A stretch of DNA of 64,000 bases from Pseudomonas indica NBRC 103045 (GTDB lineage: Bacteria > Pseudomonadota > Gammaproteobacteria > Pseudomonadales > Pseudomonadaceae). Positions 16,576 to 24,424 of this stretch are shown here, piece after piece; the stretch's first letter is position 1; the number at the start of each line of letters is the position of its first letter. The position numbers were made by a program, and so were the translations under genes. Under the pieces are notes generated by a model that saw nothing but the letters and a program-made list of their open reading frames with translations, was not told the origin of the DNA and ran no database searches. The stretch lies in NCBI RefSeq assembly GCF_002091635.1, contig NZ_BDAC01000008.1:124001-188000 (forward strand). The letters run 5' to 3'.

Positions 16576-16998
16576 TCAGCTTGTTGCAGACGACAACAAC
16601 TCCGCCACTCGCCTTGGGCTGAAAAACACCTCTTCTTCAGCACAACGATTCCCTCGCACGGCACTTTCTCCGTTTTTAGGCAGCTCGACATAACAATACC
16701 CACCGTCCTCAAAGGCCTCCAAGGCCCCCATCACGAACACATTAGCCGCTGTTAATGCCGAGATATAACGCGCAGGGTCCGAATCGCTCCGTAATGGCCA
16801 GGCAATCAATACGCGTCCATCATCCAAAACCTTCGCTTTTTCGGGTAATGGTAAAAACTCCAGCGCATTGAACATCGGCCGCCATTGCAGCTCGACATCC
16901 TCTTCCAATACGGGTTTCTCGACAGAAAGATTCAACAGCAACTGTGCGCGCTTTTCCTCTTCGCTAATAGACACCAAAACATAGAGGAGACATTCCAT
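16576..16998 (-). CDS. Small hypothetical protein between immunity 2 and toxin 1
   Basis: The 140-residue protein has no signal peptide or membrane segment and belongs to no family I recognise. It has a mixed alpha/beta look, with an acidic N-terminal half and a C-terminal FFSPRRVAELL helix. The ATG follows the stop of the immunity-2 gene by 11 bp and is preceded by a GGCGGG Shine-Dalgarno-like stretch, so the two are translated together. Its position in the toxin-2 cassette suggests a second immunity or accessory factor for toxin 2, or an orphan immunity from an older toxin. The function is unknown. Confidence 0.7.
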   Translation of the reverse strand: MECLLYVLVSISEEEKRAQLLLNLSVEKPVLEEDVELQWRPMFNALEFLPLPEKAKVLDDGRVLIAWPLRSDSDPARYISALTAANVFVMGALEAFEDGGYCYVELPKNGESAVRGNRCAEEEVFFSPRRVAELLSSATS

Positions 16999-17009
16999 GC
17001 AATACCCGC

Positions 17010-17801
17010 CTAATACTTAATCTCACCATTAAAAAAATCAATATGATGTGACAATCCCGAATAAATTTCCTCAACCATCAACTGCAAAGAAGGAGGCAAC
17101 TGTTTACTGGAATAACGATTGAGAAATTCTAATAGAACGGGGTCACTATAAACCAGCTCAGGATTGTCAGCTTCTCCGGCCAGCAGTGCTGTGAGCCGCT
17201 TCCGAAGCGACAGCAAAAACTCCTGACTTGCCGGTAGGTCTTTTACCTTCTCAAATTGAGATTCGACATAATCGAGCATTGTTGCCCCGACAGTCTGAGA
17301 AGCTGAAGTACCGTTGTGCAACTTAGCAAAGACCCTTACATAAAGCCTCAAGAAAGGGAATCGGCCGGCCTCCTCTGGATCTTCAAGCCACGGAACCCTT
17401 TGGTCAGCCAAACATTCCACAACATAGCGATATCGCTGAATAACTTCCCCCCACTTCTCTTCCTCGTTTGGGTCGAAGTGCACCCGAAAAAGTTCCACCG
17501 CATGAGCCGCGCAATAAATAGGGTATTCCCGAAAAATTGAAACAATAAACTCTCTATCGATAGAAGGAGCACACAAACAAATCAATAGCGGCTCCATTGC
17601 GCGCATTGCCTTTTCATGTTCCTCAGGCAATAACCCCTGAAAAAATAGAGTCTTCAGATACGGAGCATAATCCTCAGGAAGACTTATCAACCACTCCCGA
17701 ACAAAAGACACCAACTCCTTATAATAGAGTTTTCTTCCTTCTGAATTCAGCGCGCAACTCTCATCAAAAACACGTCGTGTAGCTTCAATATGCTGACTCA
17801 C
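17010..17801 (-). CDS. Putative immunity protein for toxin 2
   Basis: The protein is 263 residues when started at GTG 17801. A strong Shine-Dalgarno sequence (GGAGGGT, 17805-17812) lies inside the toxin-2 tail, 4-5 nt before this GTG, which decides the start over an upstream in-frame GTG at 17840. The start overlaps the toxin stop (17785) by 17 bp in another frame, indicating coupling. The product is predominantly alpha-helical, Leu- and Glu-rich, soluble and lacks a signal peptide. It is unrelated to the immunity protein of toxin 1, which matches the unrelated toxin tails. The function is inferred from position; I recognise no named immunity family. Confidence 0.75.
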   Translation of the reverse strand: MSQHIEATRRVFDESCALNSEGRKLYYKELVSFVREWLISLPEDYAPYLKTLFFQGLLPEEHEKAMRAMEPLLICLCAPSIDREFIVSIFREYPIYCAAHAVELFRVHFDPNEEEKWGEVIQRYRYVVECLADQRVPWLEDPEEAGRFPFLRLYVRVFAKLHNGTSASQTVGATMLDYVESQFEKVKDLPASQEFLLSLRKRLTALLAGEADNPELVYSDPVLLEFLNRYSSKQLPPSLQLMVEEIYSGLSHHIDFFNGEIKY

Positions 17802-20800
17802 AAGACCCTCCGAATCCCACCTTTTCGGCAATTTCCTCACCCTTTTCCTGGATGATCTCCATTACCTCATCTTCAATATCCAAATGAAATACAGCTTTTA
17901 CCTTATCCACCCATGACTCGACAGCCTCAATACGCTCTTGAATAGCATCCAAGCTATCAACATAGCGCTTTATTTGCTGCATCTGCTCTGAAGAGTAGCC
18001 CATTCTCCCCATAACTTCCCGGATAAAATAGTCATCAAGATCATCCAAAGTATCTAGCAGATCCTGCGCAACTGGGTCTCGAAAGATGGCCGGAATCTGA
18101 GTAGTTTCGAATGCTCGCTGTTTAACACCCTTACTATCCAAACCCAACAGCTTTCGAAAATCTCTTTCTTCTATAGGAGGTTTAGCAAAATGCTCTTTCA
18201 AAAGCCCTAAATATGTTCCCGACTCACCGCGCACACCAGTTGTCATTGGATACCCATTGCCCGCAACCTTCTTTCCTGCAACAGGTCGTTTATAACGAAT
18301 TAATTTCGGCTTCCATTTCTGAAACCTCCAGTGCATTCCCCCTGCGAGACCAATACGTTCACCGTCACTATCAAGTCCATAAGCTGCAATTCTATCTAGC
18401 ACAAATTGCTTATGGTACTCGTTACTGCCCGAACGTTTCTCTTCCAAATCGCCCCTTTCAATGGCAAAACGCTTAGCGGCATTAAAAGCAGGAAACCTCT
18501 TAAGGAATTCATCTTTGCGGGGTAACTGTTGATCATCCCCACGGTAAGAGGGAGCAGCCTGTACCGATTTCAATTCGATCCATACATTGGCAGATGAACC
18601 TTTCAGTTCGATATCAGGCTTACGTATAAGTTCATGACGACCATAAAGCGGAACCTTAACCGGCCTATCTAGCTCTACAATCTTTTTACCCATGGCCTGA
18701 TAAAATGCAATCATCACAATCTCATACATATTGCCATGACTAAAATTAAATATTCGGCAGTTATAACCTCCTTCCTCCTGTAATGTTTCCTCTATATTAA
18801 TCACTCCATCACCGCCGTTCTCCAGCGCTAACCGTCCAGCAAAAAGAGCCAAGGTACTCCAGAATTTCGCACGAGCATCTGAGTTCTCTGTCTTTAGGGC
18901 CTCACTCTCGATCTGATCGTAGAGATAACCAGCAGCAAGCAAAAAAACCATCGGATGCACTCGGTAATTGGACTTACCCAAGGCAAACTTGACCAGATTC
19001 CTAGCTGCATTTTTACCTAATTTAACAGCCAGCTTCATGGCGACTCGTACCATCAACCGCAAAATGATTGGTGCGGCCAACGGTAAAGCAGCGTGGCTTT
19101 TCTGTATCAAAAGGCTAGTCGGGTCCCAAGCAGTAACCACCTGCTGATTACCCCCAAATAAGCTTGTACGAATTTCATAATTTGAACTGGCCAAACTCTC
19201 GTAAATAGTAGAAAGCTGCTCACGCAAGGCTCCAGGATCGCTCGCGAAATCTGGACTAATGGTAGCGAAATCGGACAGCCACTCACCGAACTGCGCCCCA
19301 TTCAGTCGGCACGGATTGACGGGTACCTTGAGCGCGTCATCAAGCACATACTCCACGTTTGACGTGCAGCTCTGCTCAACATCCGGGGTTGGTGGTTGGA
19401 AAAGAGCCCAACCATTAGCTGGCATTGCCATCCAGTCCAGCCAAAGCTGTAGATCTTTTGCATCGCGTACGGATTGGTATACCAAGTCTAGGGAGGCTGA
19501 ATTAGCGGCAATCATCTCTGACATGACAAGAACGCCCACCATGCGCTTGTAACCTTCGGACAAGCCAGAGGATTGGCGCTGTAGGATCACACTATGAAGC
19601 TCATCGATATAACCGGAGATGAATTCGGAAGGTAGCTGGCCTTTGAGGAACTCAATCATGACCTGCCGATGCGGTATGAGGTGTCGACCCTCGGGCAGGC
19701 TGGTGAACACGTCGAACAATGCAGCAGCCTTGCTATTGTCGGCCACCGAGCTTTGCAAAATATTTGAGGCAAGCGCGACCTGTGGCGAAATCGCACTGAC
19801 CGATCGCACATCACGACCCAAGACAGCTCGAACATCATCTAAGTTGACTCCCTTCAACTCCAGAATTGGAGTCAGTAGGCTCAACGCAGCGTTCTCCTCA
19901 TACAGCGCAATTGTCACTTGATTGTCAGCTACCAGGAGCGGAACCTGCCGAACCGGCCCTCCCAACGAAGTGGTTACCGAAGTCACCCGCAGATTGCCAC
20001 GACCATTCTCATCCAAGGTAATGAGCTGATTCTGTGAGCTTCCGTTCACTTGCAGCAGAGGCTCTGCCCCTCGCTTACTGACATGGAGCTGCCTCAGTAA
20101 TGCGCCTTGCGTAGCCAAGATGCGTATATCTCTTTCTGCCGATGCTATGACGCCTTCGTCCAGCTCAACGAACCCCGTGCGCTCACCCAGTTGGTAATCA
20201 AGGCGACGCCCTTGGATTGTCAGGCGTAGTTCGCGGGGCGCCAACGCCCCTGGAAGTTCAACCTTATGCTCTTTGAACTGGCCATCAGCGGACTTGTAGG
20301 TAATAACCAACTCATTATCAAGCTGCTCAAGAACAAACAGGTCCTTCCAAGAAAATAGATGTCCAGCCTTGGCCAACTCATAAGTCAGACTGATATCTAT
20401 CCCGCCTTCTGAGGCTGCTTGCTCAAGTGCTTCGGTCCCTTGTAGTACGAGCGGATACCCCTTGTAATTGAGGGCAGCGGGTAAATTATCAAACGCACTC
20501 AGCTGATATCGAAAACCCGTGGACAGGGCAATCAGACGCCCTCCTTGAACGAAATGCCCACGTTCCATATCACTGGGCGTGAGGGAGACCAGGGTCTCTT
20601 TGTTCGGGTTAGCAAAATTTCCTAGCTTAATTTCTATACTCTCTCCCGGTTGCCCCTTGATAATAAGGTCATCGGTGTGGAGTACCGGCACCTGCAATAG
20701 CTCGCCATTCATGCGTCGGTAGGACAGCTCGCCACTTCGTGCCCCTACAACCAATGCAACAGACTTCTTATTAACAAATCGCCCATTCAGGTCAGGAAGT

Positions 20801-23800
20801 ACCTTGTAGGCCTGAACACTACGATCACCTGTACCATCGCTAAAAGATACCGTTGCATTTCCAGGCACGTACCCTGTGTGCCATCGATAGATCAGCTTGT
20901 TATTCTCAATCTTTCCAACTGAATCAAGAAGCAGTCCTTTATCGACTTCAACCTGAAAATTTTCTGGCTTGAAATTCTTTATGTCCAAACCTTCGAGGGA
21001 GAATGAAAGAGCAACTTCTGTATTTTCATAGACATCCTTAACTTCGGGTTTGGCACGGAACGATCCGACGTTATAGGAAAACTTCTTTTCGATACCATTG
21101 ACCCGGACGACTAGATAATTATCCGAGCCTGGATTCCTGGCCCCTTGTATAACAGCTCTAGCCCTACCACTGATAAGGGAGGCACCATCCTTCAGTAAAC
21201 GACCCTGCCCTTCGATTGCAAAATCGGCGCTGGCCCCCTGAAGCACTTCATTACCGTAACGATCTGTCACAACGATGTCAGCTACCAGCTCTCCAATACC
21301 TCCACTGAACAAACCACCAGAGAAACTAGCAGTGATTTGTGCCGCCTCTCCCGGCACAACAATTATTTCTTTGTAATAAGCCTTGGCATCGCCGTCTCGC
21401 AATGTTGCATATACACGTCCGCGACTACCAGCAGAGGTGGGCATGGTGACCTTTGACGTAAATATTCCCGTATCGTCAGATGTAGTGACCTGTGGAGACA
21501 TCGACCCGGCACCATCTACGCTCCAAACTACAGTCTCCGGCTTCTTAGCGGATTCCTTGCGCGTATAATATCCGGCCAATATTGCCATCATCTCTACCTG
21601 AGGATGATCCGCACTGACATAATAATACTCGCCACGATCATTAATCTCGTCGTCCGCATTGGGAAATACGCTTAGATATTCAAACGCCCACTCCAGCAAA
21701 GTATTCCCTTGGTCATTATTTGAATAGAGCCGGACCGCAAGAAAATCATCGACATCCAGAAAAGCCAAATGTTCCAAATTCTCAAACTTTAGCGCCTGAT
21801 CCCTACCAAAGGTCACCTTCACCTCTTCCTCACCTACGGCAAGGACAAGTTCCTTTCCTCCCGTATAGCTCCAAGCCTCCAATTCACCGACTTCTGGTTT
21901 AAGCAGATCATAGAAAAACTCCAGTAATTGATCAGAGCTTGCTATCGTCGGTTTCTTGTCTTGGTAGATAAGATCAATACGCTCTTTGGCGTCGATCTTA
22001 CGAACCTCCTTCACATTCAACTCATACAAACTGAACTGCAACTCCGGCCGGTACTGCCAGGCGTACAGCGGTTCGGGTTTCTTCAGCTCCAGGTCCGGGT
22101 TGTCCTTTTCTGCCTTGCGGTAGGCCTGGCGTGACAGTTCGCTGGCTTCTTCGTCATGCAGCGGGACTTTCACCGGGACGTAGTGCGTCGGGCGGTATTT
22201 GAGGAGGCCGCTGGCCTGGCCGTTGGAGGAGAAGTCCGGGTTGCGGTTGCTCGGCTGGCCGGCCACTTGCAGGTAGAGGTGTTGCTTGGCCAGGACCTTT
22301 TCCGGCAGGTGGATGACTTGCACCTGTCGGCCCGGTTTGATGGCGAACTGCGACAGGTTGTTCGCCCCCACCGGGGCCAGTTGGTTGGCCGCGACGATTT
22401 TCGCCAGCCGGCCGGTGTAGCCGTAGTCGCCCAGTTCTTCCGGCAACGGGCTGCCGTCCTGGTCGATCCAGTCGCTGTAGATGGCGATGCTGATGTCGCT
22501 GCCCAGGCCTGCGCCTTCGTTGCCGATCAGGTGTTTCTTTTCTTCGCCTCGGGTCATGCCCGCTTCGATCTTGTTCCGCCGTTCGGCCCAGACTTTCAGG
22601 TTCGGCGGGCCCATTTCGATGCGTTGCCCGGGGAAGTTCAGCAGGTTGCCGCTGGCCGTCGCCGATTGCAGTTGCAGTTTGACGCTGCCCATGTAGCCGG
22701 TCGGGCGGTTGATGGCGATGATGCGTACCACTTCGCCGGCCTTGAGGTGGTTGGCGGTGCGCCGCTGGAATTCTTCCTTGAAGCCGCCTGCGCTCTGCCA
22801 GCGGGTGAAGTTGGCTTCGCCCCGGTAGGTGCTCAGGGCGTAGTAGTTTTCCACCGAGCCGCGCAGTTGGATGGTGTAGCGGAAGGCGCCGTCCTGTTCG
22901 TCCACCCCGGAGTAGTTCTTGTACAGTTCGTCTTCGTGCAGGCCACGGCGTTCGGCCACCAGTTGGCCGTTGGATTCGCGGAACACGTAGATGTCGGTGT
23001 CGCGCAGGTCGTCCTTGCTGATGGTCTTGAGCAGGCCGCGGTCCTGGAAGTCGGGGGCGGTGTCGATCAGGCGGGTGAAGTCCGGGGCGGTTTCTTCGGT
23101 GTCGGACGGGACGCCCTCGTGCCGGCTGGACAGGTAGATGCCTTGCAGTTCGGCCTGTTCCAGCGGGGTGGTGACGAAGACGGTTTTCTGTTCGCCGTCT
23201 ATCTCGCGGGTGACTTTCTTGCCCGGGACCACGTAGTCCGGTGTCTCGTCGCCGTCGAAGTCGTAGCGTTGTTGCAGGTAGCGCCCGCGTTCGGCGGTTT
23301 CGCTGCGGTATTCGGTTTTCTCGCCCAGGGTGGCGTTGCGCACCTTGGCCGCGCCGTCCAGCACCATCAGGTCGATGGGAAAGTCCATCGCGCTTTTCAT
23401 CGGCGTTGCCGCCGTCAGGGTGACGAAGGTCGCAGCCAGGCTCCAGACGCCCAGGCCGTTGCAGCTGTCGTAGTCGATCTTGGTCAGGTAGTACGGCATG
23501 TACGACCCGCCGCGCGGGTTGAAGCGCTTGTATTGCAGTTCCAGGTACGCCGGCGTGGTGTATTCGAAGTAGAACCCCGGGCACGCCGGCAGGAAGTAGT
23601 TCATCCGGTACTTGCCGTCGTTGTCGGTCACCGCGTAGCCGCCGGTGATGAACCCACCCAGGGTCACCGGGACGCCCGGCAGCGCGCCGTAGATCTTGTC
23701 GTCGGGCTTGCGCCGCAGGGTGTCGGCCACCCGGCCGTCCTGGCCGAAGAAGCCCACCCGCAGGCCGATGGTGTTGGCCGTCTGGTGCAGCAGGTCGCCC

Positions 23801-24393
23801 GCTTCCGACAGCAGCAGGGACTGGCTGGACGAGGACACCGTCACGCCGTCCTTGATCGACAGTTCCAGCAGGATCAGGTCCTTGCCTTGCGCGCTGAACA
23901 GTTGGGTGTCCGGGCGCACCACCACGGTCTTGGTGATGCCCATCAGTTCGGGTTTGTCGATGGCCTTGCCGTCCACCGTCCGGAAGCTCGTGCCGCGGTA
24001 TTGTTGCGCGGTCATGACGCGGCTTTCCGGGTGCTGCTGGCGGACTTCGGCCAGGCGCTGTACCAGCGCCCGGAAGGAGGCCGCCGGCATCACCTGGGCC
24101 CGCTCGTAGGCGCCCAGCGCTTCGCCGATCTCCCGCGCCTCTCGGCCGCTGCTGTCGTATTCCACGTAGACCGGCCGGTTGTTCGGGCCGGGTACGATGG
24201 CCCGCGTGTAGACCGCGCCGAACTTGTAGTAGGTCTGCGGGATGTAGATCCCCGGCAGCGAGAGCAGGCCGAAGGCGCTGGCCGATGTGGCTCCGCCTCC
24301 CAGCATCGCAGCGAGCAGGAGGCGCGGCAGCAGCCCACGGGTCAGGTCGGCGAGTCGGGGAAAGAGGCGTCGGGACATGGCCAGTACATCCAT
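17785..24393 (-). CDS. Polymorphic toxin 2: constant N-terminal module with C-terminal PD-(D/E)XK nuclease
   Basis: The protein has 2,202 residues. It has the same signal peptide and constant module (to ~residue 793) as toxin 1 with few changes, and the same domain order afterwards: bridging domain (EVKVTFGRDQALKFENL...LYSNND), Big_1-type Ig domain (~1015-1098), LamG-like domain (~1290-1425), a helical region and a hydrophobic Ala/Leu stretch near 1730-1800. The C-terminal domain differs: D1927, E1940 and K1942 (RKPDIELKG then VWIELKS) form a PD-(D/E)XK nuclease core, preceded by a helix with Glu (NMYEIVMIAFYQAM). A ~260-residue helical tail follows the nuclease core. It lies 21 bp after the TSP3 protein gene, so both are probably co-transcribed. 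Its nuclease domain is unrelated in overall sequence to that of toxin 1. Confidence 0.82.
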   Translation of the reverse strand: MDVLAMSRRLFPRLADLTRGLLPRLLLAAMLGGGATSASAFGLLSLPGIYIPQTYYKFGAVYTRAIVPGPNNRPVYVEYDSSGREAREIGEALGAYERAQVMPAASFRALVQRLAEVRQQHPESRVMTAQQYRGTSFRTVDGKAIDKPELMGITKTVVVRPDTQLFSAQGKDLILLELSIKDGVTVSSSSQSLLLSEAGDLLHQTANTIGLRVGFFGQDGRVADTLRRKPDDKIYGALPGVPVTLGGFITGGYAVTDNDGKYRMNYFLPACPGFYFEYTTPAYLELQYKRFNPRGGSYMPYYLTKIDYDSCNGLGVWSLAATFVTLTAATPMKSAMDFPIDLMVLDGAAKVRNATLGEKTEYRSETAERGRYLQQRYDFDGDETPDYVVPGKKVTREIDGEQKTVFVTTPLEQAELQGIYLSSRHEGVPSDTEETAPDFTRLIDTAPDFQDRGLLKTISKDDLRDTDIYVFRESNGQLVAERRGLHEDELYKNYSGVDEQDGAFRYTIQLRGSVENYYALSTYRGEANFTRWQSAGGFKEEFQRRTANHLKAGEVVRIIAINRPTGYMGSVKLQLQSATASGNLLNFPGQRIEMGPPNLKVWAERRNKIEAGMTRGEEKKHLIGNEGAGLGSDISIAIYSDWIDQDGSPLPEELGDYGYTGRLAKIVAANQLAPVGANNLSQFAIKPGRQVQVIHLPEKVLAKQHLYLQVAGQPSNRNPDFSSNGQASGLLKYRPTHYVPVKVPLHDEEASELSRQAYRKAEKDNPDLELKKPEPLYAWQYRPELQFSLYELNVKEVRKIDAKERIDLIYQDKKPTIASSDQLLEFFYDLLKPEVGELEAWSYTGGKELVLAVGEEEVKVTFGRDQALKFENLEHLAFLDVDDFLAVRLYSNNDQGNTLLEWAFEYLSVFPNADDEINDRGEYYYVSADHPQVEMMAILAGYYTRKESAKKPETVVWSVDGAGSMSPQVTTSDDTGIFTSKVTMPTSAGSRGRVYATLRDGDAKAYYKEIIVVPGEAAQITASFSGGLFSGGIGELVADIVVTDRYGNEVLQGASADFAIEGQGRLLKDGASLISGRARAVIQGARNPGSDNYLVVRVNGIEKKFSYNVGSFRAKPEVKDVYENTEVALSFSLEGLDIKNFKPENFQVEVDKGLLLDSVGKIENNKLIYRWHTGYVPGNATVSFSDGTGDRSVQAYKVLPDLNGRFVNKKSVALVVGARSGELSYRRMNGELLQVPVLHTDDLIIKGQPGESIEIKLGNFANPNKETLVSLTPSDMERGHFVQGGRLIALSTGFRYQLSAFDNLPAALNYKGYPLVLQGTEALEQAASEGGIDISLTYELAKAGHLFSWKDLFVLEQLDNELVITYKSADGQFKEHKVELPGALAPRELRLTIQGRRLDYQLGERTGFVELDEGVIASAERDIRILATQGALLRQLHVSKRGAEPLLQVNGSSQNQLITLDENGRGNLRVTSVTTSLGGPVRQVPLLVADNQVTIALYEENAALSLLTPILELKGVNLDDVRAVLGRDVRSVSAISPQVALASNILQSSVADNSKAAALFDVFTSLPEGRHLIPHRQVMIEFLKGQLPSEFISGYIDELHSVILQRQSSGLSEGYKRMVGVLVMSEMIAANSASLDLVYQSVRDAKDLQLWLDWMAMPANGWALFQPPTPDVEQSCTSNVEYVLDDALKVPVNPCRLNGAQFGEWLSDFATISPDFASDPGALREQLSTIYESLASSNYEIRTSLFGGNQQVVTAWDPTSLLIQKSHAALPLAAPIILRLMVRVAMKLAVKLGKNAARNLVKFALGKSNYRVHPMVFLLAAGYLYDQIESEALKTENSDARAKFWSTLALFAGRLALENGGDGVINIEETLQEEGGYNCRIFNFSHGNMYEIVMIAFYQAMGKKIVELDRPVKVPLYGRHELIRKPDIELKGSSANVWIELKSVQAAPSYRGDDQQLPRKDEFLKRFPAFNAAKRFAIERGDLEEKRSGSNEYHKQFVLDRIAAYGLDSDGERIGLAGGMHWRFQKWKPKLIRYKRPVAGKKVAGNGYPMTTGVRGESGTYLGLLKEHFAKPPIEERDFRKLLGLDSKGVKQRAFETTQIPAIFRDPVAQDLLDTLDDLDDYFIREVMGRMGYSSEQMQQIKRYVDSLDAIQERIEAVESWVDKVKAVFHLDIEDEVMEIIQEKGEEIAEKVGFGGSCESAY

Positions 24394-24401
24394 TTCAGGG
24401 G
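22015..24401 (-). repeat. Constant toxin module, copy in toxin 2
   Basis: This is the partner of 14118-16504. Identity starts just upstream of the ATG (shared CCCCTGAA before the start codon) and ends after the SLYELNV codons, where the two genes switch to diverged, AT-richer sequence. Confidence 0.95.
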
Positions 24402-24406
24402 TCCTT

Positions 24407-24424
24407 GAGCCGCCTCAGCGGCTC
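24407..24424 (-). promoter_or_regulatory. Short hairpin over the TSP3-gene stop codon
   Basis: A perfect 7-bp stem (GAGCCGC / GCGGCTC) has its 4-base loop over the stop codon of the TSP3 protein gene, 14 nt before the toxin-2 ATG. There is no T tract. It may tune translation or mRNA processing between apparatus and toxin genes. Confidence 0.4.

Noticed and set aside
17802-17840. Longer start (GTG at 17840) for the toxin-2 immunity protein
   Set aside because: The GTG at 17801 has a much better Shine-Dalgarno sequence and gives the short overlap usual for coupled genes.
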